Positions 51,644 to 61,942 of a stretch of 64,000 bases of DNA are shown here, one piece after another. Location of the stretch: NCBI RefSeq assembly GCF_002007605.1, contig NZ_CP019799.1, positions 1,364,001 to 1,428,000 of the forward strand. The letters are read 5' to 3'. Under the pieces are notes generated by a model. That model saw nothing but the letters and a program-made list of their open reading frames with translations. It made no database searches and had not been told where the DNA came from. The translations under genes were made by a program, and so were the position numbers. The DNA is from Cellvibrio sp. PSBB023. GTDB taxonomy: Bacteria > Pseudomonadota > Gammaproteobacteria > Pseudomonadales > Cellvibrionaceae. Position 1 is the first letter of the stretch. Each line of letters opens with the position of its first letter.

Positions 51644-53281
51644 ATGGAAAACCTAGCGATTATTCGTCCGTTATTTAATCACCGCTATTTATTGCTGTTG
51701 CTGTTATTGACCGGCGCTATTTTTTTAAAGGGCATGACGCCCTCTTTCTCTTCCGATGACTTTGTACATTTGGAAAACAATATTCATTTCCAGAATCTGG
51801 CAGAGGCATCCGAGGTTTTTATCAAACCTTATGGTCGAGAGTACCGGCCTTTGGTACGTCTGTCTCTGTGGCTGAACCATCAAATGGGTGATACGGCACT
51901 GGCCTACAAGCTCAGCAATTTATTTATGCATTTGCTGTGTGTCGCCTTACTTTACGGGGTGATGTTGCGTGTAGGGGTGACCAAAACCACAGCATTAATT
52001 GCCGCCAGCCTTTTTGCTTTCCACCCGATTCACACCACCAGCGTACATTTTATTTTGGGGCGTACTGATTTGGTGGCAGCCGTGTTTTATTTGGCCACGC
52101 TCTATTGCGTGGCAGGCTGGAAGCAATCGCCTCGCCTTGGGCAACAGGCCATCACACTGGTTTGGTTTGTTGCGGCGCTCCTGTCCAAAGAGCTGTCCAT
52201 CACCCTGCCCGCCATGATGCTTGCTATTTTGCTTGTGCAGCGCAAAAACTTCGCACTTCCTCACATAGTGCGAACCGCCCTATCACTCTGGCCCTATGCA
52301 CTTCTGGCACTGATTTATTTACTCGCACGCCTTTATCAATGGAAATCCATGGATGCTGCTGTTGCGGTGTATACCGACTTTTCGCTGCGCAATATTGTCA
52401 CCAATTATGCCGAATGGGCCTTTGCACTGCTCTACCCGTTTGACCTTTACGTCGCCCGTGAATGGCAGCTTTTGCACACAAACTTATTCATTGCGTTATC
52501 GATAATGGCGAGCCTGTCGGCAGCAGTTGTTGCTGTGTATATTTGGCGCCCCGCCACTGCCAGGCTGATGCGCTCACCACTCTTCTGGCTCGGGTTATTC
52601 TGGATTCTGGTGACACTGATTCCGATGATGGGAGGCAATTCGCATCGCTGGTATTTGTATTTACCCAGCGCTGGTTTGAGTTTGATGATGGCGGCTGCAT
52701 GGCCCGAGACCAGTGGACACAGACGCACGCTGTTAAACCTGCTGCTCGCTGTCACCCTGTTGGTTTATAGCGGCGAAACATGGCGCCAATCACTCATTTG
52801 GCACACACAAAGCCAAATGACTGAACGCCTGCTATCTGAAGCAGAAACCATAGAATTGCGCCAATACCCTGAAATCGCTATTGCCAATATGCCTTTCGGT
52901 TATCAGAGTGCGTTTCTGTTTACCCACAGTGCATTTGAAGAGGCGCTGCGGGTTCGCTACGGCAGCAGCCCGCGTATTAAGGTGCTGAGCTACATGAATT
53001 TGGATGTGCAAAATCCAGTTAAACTCAGCCGCTCAGCGCATGAAGTGAGCTTTACGATTTCACCTAATGCATTCCGCTACTTTCGCTTGCCCAACCAACA
53101 GATCTTTTTTACCAAGCCCGATGTTTACCCTCAAGGTGATATGACTTTACGCATAGACCAACTTGATGCCGCTGGGCGCATCAGCGCATACAGCCTGCTG
53201 CTTCCGGTTAATGATGTAGTGCCGCTGTATTATTTTGATGGTGAGCGCTTCATTCGCCTGCCCTCTACCACTAGCGAATAA
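51644..53281 (+). CDS. Multi-spanning GT-C-type glycosyltransferase-like membrane protein
   Basis: 545 residues with ~10 membrane helices in the first ~390, then a ~150-residue periplasmic C-terminal domain. A DD motif follows the first helix (SSDDFVHLENNIHFQ), with YRPLVRLSLWLNH and FHPIHTTSVHFILGRTDLVA, similar to TMTC/PMT-related GT-C proteins that use polyprenyl-phosphate sugars. Substrate and acceptor unknown. It overlaps the end of the convergent moeA by 11 bp. Confidence 0.75.
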   Translation: MENLAIIRPLFNHRYLLLLLLLTGAIFLKGMTPSFSSDDFVHLENNIHFQNLAEASEVFIKPYGREYRPLVRLSLWLNHQMGDTALAYKLSNLFMHLLCVALLYGVMLRVGVTKTTALIAASLFAFHPIHTTSVHFILGRTDLVAAVFYLATLYCVAGWKQSPRLGQQAITLVWFVAALLSKELSITLPAMMLAILLVQRKNFALPHIVRTALSLWPYALLALIYLLARLYQWKSMDAAVAVYTDFSLRNIVTNYAEWAFALLYPFDLYVAREWQLLHTNLFIALSIMASLSAAVVAVYIWRPATARLMRSPLFWLGLFWILVTLIPMMGGNSHRWYLYLPSAGLSLMMAAAWPETSGHRRTLLNLLLAVTLLVYSGETWRQSLIWHTQSQMTERLLSEAETIELRQYPEIAIANMPFGYQSAFLFTHSAFEEALRVRYGSSPRIKVLSYMNLDVQNPVKLSRSAHEVSFTISPNAFRYFRLPNQQIFFTKPDVYPQGDMTLRIDQLDAAGRISAYSLLLPVNDVVPLYYFDGERFIRLPSTTSE

Positions 53282-54494
53282 AGCGATCAAACGGGATAAC
53301 ACTGACCCATTCGCCTGCGGCCACTGGGCCGCGTTCGCGCTCCAGGCAGATGTAGCAATTCGCTTTCGCCATGCCGCTGAGTACGCCGGAGCTTTGTAAA
53401 CCTGCGCTCACAACACGGTTCTGCCCTTCAGGGCAGCTGAGCACGCCGCGCTGGAAATCCATGCGCCCCGGTTGTTTTTTTAAGGGGCTGAGCACCTGCG
53501 CGATGATGGTTTCTGCCGGGGAAAACACCTCCCCCGCCAAATGCCGCAACGCAGGAACAACCAGTTGGTGATAAGTCACAGCGGTGGAGACCGGATTGCC
53601 CGGCAAACCAAAAAACCAGCTCTGCCCCAAGCGCCCAAAGGCGAAAGGTTTACCTGGCTTCATGGCGATTTTCCAGAAATCGATAGCACCCAATTCCGCC
53701 AATATGGTTTTGGTGTAATCCGCATCGCCCACCGACACACCGCCAGTAGAAATCACCACATCAGCCCACTCGCTGGCGCGAATAAAGGCGCGACGCAGCG
53801 CCAGGGGATCATCAGGGATAATCCCTATATCAAGCAATTCAACCGGTAACCGCTGCAACAGCGCTGCAAGTAAAGGGCGATTGCTGTCATAGATTTTCCC
53901 CTGCACTGGCGCTGCGCCGGGCACCAGCAGCTCATCGCCCGTGGTGAGCAGCGCGATGCGCACTTTGCGAATCAAGGGGAGACTGGCGCAGCCTACTGAG
54001 GCCAATAATCCAATATCCAGCGCATTGATCATTTTACCGGCGGACAATAATTGGGTGCCTAGCGCAATATCTTCACCGGCGCGACGAATATTCTCGCCTA
54101 TCCGCGGTATTGCGTTAATGGTGACAAGGTCGCCCGAGCGCTGGGTATTCTCTTGCATTACTACCGCATCAGCACCAGCGGGAATCAGGCCGCCCGTCAT
54201 AATACGCACAGCTTCGCCTGCCGCTAATGCGCCCGCAAAAGGGCGACCGGCAAACACATCGCCGATCACACGCAATGGCGATGTGCAATCTGCCGCACGC
54301 AGTGCGTAACCGTCCATGGCGGAGTTATCGCCAGAGGGAACATTAACGGGGGCAACAACCGCACTGGCCAGTACGCGATCCAATCCATCTGCAAGGGCAA
54401 GTGTTTCATGATCGGCAAGCGGCACTAACTGGTTGAGGATGCGCTCGAGGGCAAGCTCAACCGGCAGCAAATCAGGTTGTGAACAAGGATCCAT
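53271..54494 (-). CDS. moeA: MoeA, molybdopterin molybdotransferase
   Basis: 407 residues, normal. PSGDNSAMDGYALRAAD (substrate loop), FAGRPFAGALAAGEAVRIMT, VVMQENTQ, RIALLTTGDELL, DVVISTGGVSVGDADYTKTI (MPT binding), WFFGLPGNPVSTAVTYHQLV (domain IV link). MoeA inserts molybdate into adenylated molybdopterin made by MogA/MoaB. Divergent from the TMEM220 gene and convergent with the GT-C gene. Other moa/mob genes are not nearby. Confidence 0.96.
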   Translation of the reverse strand: MDPCSQPDLLPVELALERILNQLVPLADHETLALADGLDRVLASAVVAPVNVPSGDNSAMDGYALRAADCTSPLRVIGDVFAGRPFAGALAAGEAVRIMTGGLIPAGADAVVMQENTQRSGDLVTINAIPRIGENIRRAGEDIALGTQLLSAGKMINALDIGLLASVGCASLPLIRKVRIALLTTGDELLVPGAAPVQGKIYDSNRPLLAALLQRLPVELLDIGIIPDDPLALRRAFIRASEWADVVISTGGVSVGDADYTKTILAELGAIDFWKIAMKPGKPFAFGRLGQSWFFGLPGNPVSTAVTYHQLVVPALRHLAGEVFSPAETIIAQVLSPLKKQPGRMDFQRGVLSCPEGQNRVVSAGLQSSGVLSGMAKANCYICLERERGPVAAGEWVSVIPFDRFIR

Positions 54495-54665
54495 GGGGTG
54501 GTTTCCGCTGGGTAAAAGTGCTGTGCAGTTTAGCGCTTTAGGCTCGGATCGTGGCAGACAATTACACGACAGGAAACAGACCCTTAACGCGTACTTGGCG
54601 ACAAGCTGAATGACTTGTTACTATCGCGCCCTACTCGCCTGCCCGCGTTGCCATGAGAATAACCT

Positions 54666-55055
54666 ATGCGCTATTTAAGTAATGCTGTATTGAGCATCAA
54701 CCTGCTATTGCTGCTCGCTTTTTCTGCCGTGCAATGGAACGATCCTGATCCCTTGTTGTGGATTGCCTTTTATTTGCTCTGCGCGGCGGTACCGCTATTG
54801 GTACTACTCAATAAGCCCAAGCCGGTAAAAATTCTGGTTGTACTTGCGCTGATTGCCTGTGCACTTGAAATGACCCGAACCGCAGCCGGTGCCTACAACT
54901 ATTACCTGCACATGACGGAAGAAGCGCTTATGCAAGGGATGAATCCCAATAAACCTTATATTGAAGAAGCCCGCGAATTTTTGGGCGCGTTGCTGGCGGC
55001 ACTCATGGTCGTTATCAGTCAGTGGCTTGCACGATTCCGGTTAAACAACCGATAA
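54666..55055 (+). CDS. Transmembrane 220 (TMEM220) family protein
   Basis: 129 residues with four predicted membrane helices. The family signature VQWNDPDPLLWIAFYLLCA is clear, followed by VKILVVLALIACALEMTRTA and a last helix LGALLAALMVVISQWLA. Function is unknown in bacteria and eukaryotes alike. It starts 5 bp after GAGAATAACC. The neighbouring small gene at 55121 is on the same strand. Confidence 0.8.
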   Translation: MRYLSNAVLSINLLLLLAFSAVQWNDPDPLLWIAFYLLCAAVPLLVLLNKPKPVKILVVLALIACALEMTRTAAGAYNYYLHMTEEALMQGMNPNKPYIEEAREFLGALLAALMVVISQWLARFRLNNR

Positions 55056-55120
55056 TTTTTACTTTCAGATTTAATCACACGATTAATTCCACATTTCATA
55101 ACAACAGGAGTGAACTCGCG

Positions 55121-55354
55121 ATGCATTTTCAAAAGAAATTGGGCATAGGTTTTATTGTCTTTGGCGCCTTGGTGATTGCCCTTGCGTTTTTAATGACCAG
55201 TAGCGGCGGCTTTGTATTTTCCGCGCTGATCGGGTTGATGGCGGTCTTGTTTGGCGCCTTTCAGATCATGCTATCCAAGCTGGCAGTACAGTCTAAAGCC
55301 GCAGGTAAACATCACTCCGCCAAACCCATCAAAACCAGAAAGGTTCGCCGTTAA
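55121..55354 (+). CDS. Small two-helix membrane protein
   Basis: 77 residues from the ATG at 55121 (AGGAG upstream); the longer frame back to 55022 overlaps the TMEM220 gene. Two hydrophobic helices (LGIGFIVFGALVIALAFLM and GFVFSALIGLMAVLFGAFQI) and a basic tail (KTRKVRR). No family recognised. Convergent with comEC, 40 bp apart. Confidence 0.6.
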   Translation: MHFQKKLGIGFIVFGALVIALAFLMTSSGGFVFSALIGLMAVLFGAFQIMLSKLAVQSKAAGKHHSAKPIKTRKVRR

Positions 55355-55394
55355 GTATTTCTGATTGTCCCTCCGGTGCTGGCGGTTATCGCGA

Positions 55395-57806
55395 TTAAAA
55401 GCCATACCAATAGCGCCGCGCTTGTTCGCGATACCGTTCAACTGCCTGTAATTCCCCATGGCGCCAACGAAACACCACCGCGCCGGCCAGTGCTGTATTA
55501 ATCGCCTGACTTCCCACCGCCTCATAGCGTGCTTGTACCTGCGGATGCGGATGACCGTGTTGACTGCGATACCCTGCTGAATAGACCACGTAACGCGGCC
55601 GCGTTCGCTGCACCCACAAGGTACCGGATGAGGTGCGACTGCCGTGGTGAGCGGCAACCACCAGAGCCAAGCCTTCAGGTACCTGATCCGTATAAAGCAA
55701 TTGATGTTCGATACGGGTTTCTATATCGCCCGGTAATACTATGTGCTGATCGCCATAGCTGATTAACAACACGCACGAGCGATTATTGGCATTATTGCGC
55801 GCGGTTTCCGGTACGACTAAAAACCGGAATTGCACCGCCTGCCACTGCCAGGCAGGAAAGCTGTGACACGCCTGTGAAGACGGAGCGTTGTTATTGGACG
55901 ATACTACAGGCACAGGTTCACCCATTAACAACTGCCCTACCTCTACCCTCTCCAATAATCCATTCATGCCACCGGCATGGTCCATGTCGCGGTGGCTCAC
56001 TACCAAATAATCAATGGCGCGAATTCCTTGGGCAAATAAATAAGGAGCGACTATGGCGCTGCCTGCATCAAAACTGTGGGTGTATTGCGGCCCGGTATCG
56101 TACACCAGGGTACTAGCGCCCACCTGTACAACAATCGCCGTCCCTTGGCCAACATCCAACAGGGTGACTTTTAAATCCTCCTTGATCGGCGCAGGGACCA
56201 GAAATGCCAGCACCGCTCCAATCCCTAAGCCAGCAATACCAAGGTATCGGGGTAAGAATCCACGGGGCAATATCAACACCACTACGCTGAGGCTGAGCAG
56301 TAATAAAAGACTGGGCGAGAAGGCAACAACCGGGCTCGCCCAGGATCCGGCGGCAGCCAGCAGTCCATCCAAAAACACAGCGAGCAACTCCATGGCCTTG
56401 GCTGCGGCAGCCAGCAGTAACTCGCTCAACCCGAGCCATGCATCACCTACGGCAGCGCCCATAAGCAACAAGGGCACAACAAAAAAGGTGATTAACGGAA
56501 TGGCAATCGCATTGGCGATGGGCGCCACCAAAGACACTGTGCTGACCAGCAAACTGAGCGGCAAAATGAGCCCGATAAACATCACCCACTGGGAGCGAAT
56601 AAAACCGATGACCATGTCCTTCAGCGTGAAGCCAGACCAGGGAGCCGATGAAGGTTTAACCACAAGGCGGCCGGAAAAATAGACTAGCAGCAACCCTACA
56701 GCACCAAACGACAACCAAAAACCCATGTCGTAGGCCGCCAAAGGGTCCAGCATGACCACCAGTACCAGTGCCCAACAAAAAATATCGATAACCCGTAGAT
56801 TACGGCGCAATAAGCAAGAGGCATAAAACACACTGAGCATGATCAATGTGCGCACCGTGGGAATATTAAAACCGGCCAGGGCAGCATAAAACGCAGCGCA
56901 TGCAATCGCACTGGCCCAAGCGATCATCAACGCCGGGCAACGATGCCACAGCAATTGCACACACTTGCCCAGTAACAAACCAACGTAAAACCCAAAAAGC
57001 GCGAGAAAACCGACATGCAAACCGGAGATCGCAATCAAATGACTGGTGCCTGTTTGCTGCATACGCTGCCATTGGACTTTTTCCACCAGCGCGGAGTCAC
57101 CAATAAGCAGCGCCACTAAAATACCGCGCTCGCTGCTGTCGGTGTGTTGCACTACCCATTGCTGCAGGTTGTGGCGCCGCTGGTTAATCCAATCTTCCCA
57201 GTGAAATGAAGTGACTGCGGGTGTTATTGGACGATTATCTTTTTTGGCTACCACATAGCCGGTAGCACCAACGCCCTGTCGTAACAGCCAGGCCTGATAA
57301 TCAAAACCGGCCGGATTCACAAACCCGCGCGGTTGTTTTAAACGTAGGGTCAATTGCCAATAATCACCGATAACCAATGATGGCAATTCAGTTTTATCAC
57401 TGGTATCCCGAGAGCCATAGGTACGTGGGCGATACCAACTCAATTGCAAAACCTGCGGAAAATGATCAACGGCAACTGGCTCACCACTACTGGTGCTAAC
57501 CGACTGGACACGAAAATCAAAACGCACGCGCTGGCTATCGCGCTCGGGTAAGCCACTGATTTGACCAGTCACCACCATATCGCGCCCGACAAACTCTGCA
57601 GGCAACTGCTGTTGCTGGAGTTGATGCCCTGCCACAATCCCCCAGGCGACACCTGCCACCAAGGCAGCGCCATACCAAAGGCGCGGCCAATACCAGCAGC
57701 ACAAGAACAGCGGCAACAAACACAAGATCCACCACTGGGAAGGTAAATAGGGCGAGTATCCAAAGGCGATAACACCTAAGGCAAACAGCAGCATTTTTAG
57801 CGGCAC
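55395..57806 (-). CDS. comEC: ComEC/Rec2 DNA-uptake channel
   Basis: 803 residues; GTG start at 57806 with AAGGA eight bases before (an ATG four codons in is possible). Three domains: N-terminal OB-like region between membrane helices (DUF4131: VTGQISGLPERDSQRVRFDF), competence membrane domain (TGTSHLIAISGLHVGFLALF, then FNIPTVRTLIMLSVFYASCL), and a C-terminal metallo-beta-lactamase domain (LLDVGQGTAIVVQVG, SHRDMDHAGGMNGLLE, VAAHHGSRTSSG). ComEC passes single-stranded DNA across the inner membrane; the beta-lactamase domain may degrade the second strand. All metal motifs are present. Confidence 0.95.
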   Translation of the reverse strand: MPLKMLLFALGVIAFGYSPYLPSQWWILCLLPLFLCCWYWPRLWYGAALVAGVAWGIVAGHQLQQQQLPAEFVGRDMVVTGQISGLPERDSQRVRFDFRVQSVSTSSGEPVAVDHFPQVLQLSWYRPRTYGSRDTSDKTELPSLVIGDYWQLTLRLKQPRGFVNPAGFDYQAWLLRQGVGATGYVVAKKDNRPITPAVTSFHWEDWINQRRHNLQQWVVQHTDSSERGILVALLIGDSALVEKVQWQRMQQTGTSHLIAISGLHVGFLALFGFYVGLLLGKCVQLLWHRCPALMIAWASAIACAAFYAALAGFNIPTVRTLIMLSVFYASCLLRRNLRVIDIFCWALVLVVMLDPLAAYDMGFWLSFGAVGLLLVYFSGRLVVKPSSAPWSGFTLKDMVIGFIRSQWVMFIGLILPLSLLVSTVSLVAPIANAIAIPLITFFVVPLLLMGAAVGDAWLGLSELLLAAAAKAMELLAVFLDGLLAAAGSWASPVVAFSPSLLLLLSLSVVVLILPRGFLPRYLGIAGLGIGAVLAFLVPAPIKEDLKVTLLDVGQGTAIVVQVGASTLVYDTGPQYTHSFDAGSAIVAPYLFAQGIRAIDYLVVSHRDMDHAGGMNGLLERVEVGQLLMGEPVPVVSSNNNAPSSQACHSFPAWQWQAVQFRFLVVPETARNNANNRSCVLLISYGDQHIVLPGDIETRIEHQLLYTDQVPEGLALVVAAHHGSRTSSGTLWVQRTRPRYVVYSAGYRSQHGHPHPQVQARYEAVGSQAINTALAGAVVFRWRHGELQAVERYREQARRYWYGF

Positions 57807-58002
57807 AAACAGAATCCTTTCATGGGTAATAGAGGTCTGAACGAGTTCCCTGTCATCAGATTGCAGCGAAGCTTATGTTAGGGTTTGCCATGCAACAAGT
57901 AGTGCGCAGGCAAAGCTCTTGGGCAAGTAAGATATTGTATAGGCATTGCAACTATTCATAGGCATAATGCCTTCTCATTTTTGCTTTACTCTGGTTTTTT
58001 GC

Positions 58003-58542
58003 ATGGCACGAAATCTACTCAAGCGATTTATCCCGACCCCAGCCGCAATCAAAAACACCCCAGGGCTGCATTTTCTCGGCGATCTGCTGCACGACCCCAA
58101 CCTGTTTCACTTGAACCGCCATTCAGTGTCTGTTGCCATGTTTTGGGGGTTATTTGTCGCCCTGCTTCCCATACCTGGCCAAATGCCAGTAGCTGCCGCT
58201 GCCGCACTGATATTTCGCTGCAACCTGCCACTCAGCGTTGCGCTGACCTGGATTACCAACCCGGTGACCATGCCATTTTTCTTTTTTATCACCTATCAAA
58301 TGGGCAGGTTGATACTTCAAACAGACCCTATCAACCTCACCACGCCGGAGTTAAGTTGGGATTGGCTTGCCAATGAATTTGGCCATTTATGGAAACCCTT
58401 ATTAGCGGGTTCAGTCATCACCGGTTTATTATTTGGCGCCTTGGGCTATGGAGTCATGCAGCTTTACTGGCGCTGGCATGTAAATAACAACTGGAAGAAA
58501 CGCAAGAAAATGCGCGCACAGAAAGCAGGACAAGCACTATAG
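58003..58542 (+). CDS. DUF2062 membrane protein
   Basis: 179 residues from the ATG at 58003. Seen: FLGDLLHDPNLFHLNRHSVS, FWGLFVALLPIPGQMPVAAA, LTWITNPVTMPFFFFITYQM, the standard DUF2062 pattern with a C-terminal helix and a basic tail (WKKRKKMRAQK). Three to four membrane helices. Function unknown; conserved beside comEC and lolCDE in Pseudomonas relatives. A terminator follows. Confidence 0.88.
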   Translation: MARNLLKRFIPTPAAIKNTPGLHFLGDLLHDPNLFHLNRHSVSVAMFWGLFVALLPIPGQMPVAAAAALIFRCNLPLSVALTWITNPVTMPFFFFITYQMGRLILQTDPINLTTPELSWDWLANEFGHLWKPLLAGSVITGLLFGALGYGVMQLYWRWHVNNNWKKRKKMRAQKAGQAL

Positions 58543-58569
58543 AAAAAGCCCGCAGTTGCGGGCTTTTTG
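58543..58569. terminator. Terminator between the DUF2062 gene and lolE
   Basis: AAAAAGCCCGC, loop AGTT, GCGGGCTTTTT: symmetric, so it can serve both convergent genes. Confidence 0.92.
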
Positions 58570-58597
58570 TTGGGCGAAGATTTGATTTGTGGGCAAA

Positions 58598-59827
58598 CTA
58601 TTCGTAGCGCAACGCATCGGCAGGTTGAATACGTGCGGCGCGCCATGCCGGGTAGAGGGTGACAAAAAAGCTGATCACCAGTGCCGTAATCACCACTTTG
58701 GCAACATCCGCTATCACCAGTTCGGAAGGTAAATAAGTAATCGGGTAGACATCCGAGTGTAAAAACTGGACACCAAACGTGCGCTCAATCCATTGCACCA
58801 TGGGTGTAACCCAATGCGATAACAAAATCCCCAGCACTAATCCAATCGATGTACCAATCAAGCCAATCAAGCCACCCTGCACCATAAAGATCGCCATAAT
58901 TTCATAAGTCGAGGCACCCATAGTGCGCAGGATCGCAATATCGCCCTGCTTGTCTACTACCACCATAATCAGCGTAGAAACCAGATTAAACGCGGCAATC
59001 GCAATGATCAAAAACAGCAACATGCTCACCATGTTTTTTGACATCTGGATGGATTGGTAAACACTGCCGTGAGTGCGCATCCAACTGACCCCATAATAAT
59101 CCGCTGGCAAATTCTGCATTAGCTCGCGCACAATTTGCGGGGCGGCAAATAGATCATCCACTTTCAGCCGTATACCTGTCACCTGCCCAGGATGTCCGGA
59201 CAGCTCGGCCGCGCTTTCAATATCCATCAATGCCAATGCATTATCGACGTCGGTATGAGTATCCAGAATCGCCAATACCTTCAGTACCTTTACCTTGGGC
59301 GCCGTATTACCTTCAGTGGGCAGAATCAGGCTCAGGCTATCGTCTTTATTGAGGTTCAATTTTTCAGCGACACCGCGACCAATCACAATCGCGGATTTAT
59401 CGCCAGCCAGATGCTCCAGTGTACCCGGAGACAAAAATGTCGGCAGTTTGGAGGTAGTGTGTTCCACCTTGGCATCTATGCCAAAAATAACGACCGGGGC
59501 AACACGCTTTTGCTGGCTCAACAACCCTTGCAATTGCACAAAAGGGGTTGCTGCCAATACCCGCGGGTGGCGCTTTAACTCCGCCATTAATGCCTGAGGG
59601 TCTTCAATTGCCTGGCGGTGATACACCATTGCCTGCGGCATCACGCCCAAAATATTCTCGCGCAGTTCTTTTTCAAAACCGCTCATGATCGACATCACCA
59701 GAATAAGTAATGCCACCCCAATCACCAAGCCGGCAGTTGATAGGCGCGAAATAAATGACACCAAATGACTTTGGCCACGCGCAATACCGTAGCGAGTACC
59801 AATCAAAAAAATCGTGCGGCTTAACAT
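58598..59827 (-). CDS. lolE: LolE-type permease of the lipoprotein-releasing ABC transporter
   Basis: 409 residues. N-terminal cytoplasmic leader and helix (VSFISRLSTAGLVIGVALLI), MSIMSGFEKELRENILGVMP, a ~210-residue periplasmic domain, then three FtsX helices (NMVSMLLFLIIAIAAFNLVS; VQGGLIGLIGTSIGLVLGIL; and the last before PAWRAARIQPADALRYE). It extracts lipoproteins from the inner membrane for LolA with LolC and LolD. The ATG overlaps the lolD stop (TGATG). Confidence 0.92.
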   Translation of the reverse strand: MLSRTIFLIGTRYGIARGQSHLVSFISRLSTAGLVIGVALLILVMSIMSGFEKELRENILGVMPQAMVYHRQAIEDPQALMAELKRHPRVLAATPFVQLQGLLSQQKRVAPVVIFGIDAKVEHTTSKLPTFLSPGTLEHLAGDKSAIVIGRGVAEKLNLNKDDSLSLILPTEGNTAPKVKVLKVLAILDTHTDVDNALALMDIESAAELSGHPGQVTGIRLKVDDLFAAPQIVRELMQNLPADYYGVSWMRTHGSVYQSIQMSKNMVSMLLFLIIAIAAFNLVSTLIMVVVDKQGDIAILRTMGASTYEIMAIFMVQGGLIGLIGTSIGLVLGILLSHWVTPMVQWIERTFGVQFLHSDVYPITYLPSELVIADVAKVVITALVISFFVTLYPAWRAARIQPADALRYE

Positions 59828-60582
59828 CAGTAAGCACCGGTCACAGCAGAGGCATCTGTATCGCGAACCAAAGCGCCATCCACCAAACGCAAGGTGCGAT
59901 CCATGCGAGCCGCCAGCCGTGGGTCATGAGTGACCACCACAAAACTGGTGCCAATTGATTGGTTTAACTCCAGCATCAAAGCCTGGATAGCATCAGCCGC
60001 CTGGCTGTCCAGATTACCTGTCGGTTCATCCATCAACACACACGCCGGATTAGTCACCAAAGCACGAGCAATCGCCACTCGTTGACGCTCGCCACCGGAA
60101 AGCTCTGAAGGCTTGTGATCAACCCGCTGTGCCAAGCCCACACGCGCCAATAAATCCAGTGCACGCGCCTTGGCTTGAGCCGGTGCACAATTGCCAATCA
60201 ATAATGGCATGGTCACATTTTCCAGCGCGGTGAATTCCGGCAGTAGGTGATGGAATTGGTACACAAATCCCAAGCTGCGATTGCGCAAACGGCCGCGCGC
60301 ATCTGCGCTTAAGCGCGACAACTGTTCACCGGCAACAATTACCTCGCCACTGTCAGGCACATCCAATCCACCCAGAATGTTCAGCAATGTTGATTTGCCC
60401 GAGCCGGATGCCCCCACTATGGCAACACGCTCACCCTTATTGATCTGAAAATCCACACTGTGCAGCACATCAACCGCCAGTGAACCCTGGCGATAGGATT
60501 TACTCACCTGACGACAAATCAATACGGCAGCATCATTCATAACGGTTTTTGGATTACTCATAACAGCCTTCGGATTATTCAT
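59827..60582 (-). CDS. lolD: LolD, ATPase of the lipoprotein-releasing transporter
   Basis: 251 residues from the ATG at 60582, which overlaps the lolC stop (ATGAATAA). ATGs at 60561 and 60540 are alternatives, because a ~21-nt unit (ATGAnTnATCC...GTT) is repeated about three times here. Motifs: [19 protein letters not shown] (Walker A), [12 protein letters not shown] (Q-loop), [15 protein letters not shown] (signature), [12 protein letters not shown] (Walker B), VVTHD (H-loop). It drives LolCE. Confidence 0.95.
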   Translation of the reverse strand: MNNPKAVMSNPKTVMNDAAVLICRQVSKSYRQGSLAVDVLHSVDFQINKGERVAIVGASGSGKSTLLNILGGLDVPDSGEVIVAGEQLSRLSADARGRLRNRSLGFVYQFHHLLPEFTALENVTMPLLIGNCAPAQAKARALDLLARVGLAQRVDHKPSELSGGERQRVAIARALVTNPACVLMDEPTGNLDSQAADAIQALMLELNQSIGTSFVVVTHDPRLAARMDRTLRLVDGALVRDTDASAVTGAY

Positions 60583-61816
60583 AACGCAGCGCTTCGGCCG
60601 GTTCAATTTGAGCCGCGCGATAGGCGGGGTACAGGGTGGCGATAAAACTCAACAAGAGCGCTACAGTGCAAATAAAAGCCACATCCTGCCAAAGCAGTAA
60701 TGAGGGCAACTGAGTGATGAAATAGACTTCAGGGTCAAATACCTCTAAACCGAGCAGGCTTTCAAAAAAGCCCATAATGGGTGTCAGTGACAATGCGACC
60801 ATACAACCCAGCAGGGCGCCAATCAACGTACCAATCAACCCCACCGCACTGCCCTGCACGATAAAAATGGCCATCACCTGCCGTGCACTCACGCCCATGG
60901 TGCGCAGTACAGCAATATCAGAACGCTTGTCAGCCACCATCAATACCAAGCTGGAAACAATATTGAATGCCGCCACCGCAATGATGATCATCAACAGCGA
61001 ACCAATAACGATTTTTTCCATTTTCACCGCTTGAAACAAACTGCCCTGGGTTTGGCTCCAATCCTTCACTTGAAATGTTTGCTCACCCAATTGCTGACGC
61101 AACTCAGCCATAACACGCCCCGCGCTGTACAGGTCTGTCGTTTTCACATGCAAACCTTGCACACCCGGCTGGCGGAGGAACTTTTGGGCATCACTCAAAT
61201 GAATCAGGGCAAGGGTTGAATCCACCTGCGCCTTCACCTCAAATACCCCAACCAAGGTAAAACTGCGTGACCGGGTAAAGGCTCCCATAGGAGTCATATT
61301 GATCTCCGGCGAGGTGACACGCACCTTGTCGCCAGGGGTTAGCATTAAACGGCTTGCCAGCAAACGCCCCATCACAATGCCGTATTCCCCCGGCTGTAAC
61401 GCGGCCATATCGCCCACCAACATACGCTGGTTCACAATAGATACTCGCGCCTCAGCCTCTGGCAATACGCCTTGCAGCTCAATCGCCTCAAAGCCGCCGG
61501 CGTAACTCACCATGGCACTGCTGGCGATATAAGGTGCAGAGGCAACAACGTCTGGATGCTGCTCAACACGCGCTGCCAAAGCCTGCCAGTCTTTAAGTGC
61601 GGGTACCTCATCAATGTAGCCATGGGGAATCACACTGAGAATGCGCTCTTTCATTTCACGATCAAAGCCATTCATCACCGACATAACAATGATGAGTGCC
61701 ATTACACCCAGCGCCATGCCGACCAATGAAAAGGCACTAATGAAAGAAATAAATTGATTGCGGCGTTTGGCGCGGGTGTAGCGCAAACCGATATAGAGGG
61801 GGATATTTTTTAGCAT
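60575..61816 (-). CDS. lolC: LolC-type permease of the lipoprotein-releasing ABC transporter
   Basis: 413 residues from the ATG at 61816 ([20 protein letters not shown]); 25 more residues upstream are in frame but atypical. [20 protein letters not shown], a periplasmic domain, three C-terminal helices ([40 protein letters not shown]), ending [18 protein letters not shown]. Paralogue of lolE; order C-D-E with overlapping ends. PilZ gene diverges upstream. Confidence 0.93.
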   Translation of the reverse strand: MLKNIPLYIGLRYTRAKRRNQFISFISAFSLVGMALGVMALIIVMSVMNGFDREMKERILSVIPHGYIDEVPALKDWQALAARVEQHPDVVASAPYIASSAMVSYAGGFEAIELQGVLPEAEARVSIVNQRMLVGDMAALQPGEYGIVMGRLLASRLMLTPGDKVRVTSPEINMTPMGAFTRSRSFTLVGVFEVKAQVDSTLALIHLSDAQKFLRQPGVQGLHVKTTDLYSAGRVMAELRQQLGEQTFQVKDWSQTQGSLFQAVKMEKIVIGSLLMIIIAVAAFNIVSSLVLMVADKRSDIAVLRTMGVSARQVMAIFIVQGSAVGLIGTLIGALLGCMVALSLTPIMGFFESLLGLEVFDPEVYFITQLPSLLLWQDVAFICTVALLLSFIATLYPAYRAAQIEPAEALRYE

Positions 61817-61942
61817 AGGCGCATTAAACCCAATTGCCTTGCTTTGCTCAAGTAAAACCACTGTCGCCCCCCGATAAATCGGCGCCGGCAAGATCAGCTT
61901 GTGCTATGTTTACTCAATCGTCATAGCGGGAAGATTTATGTC

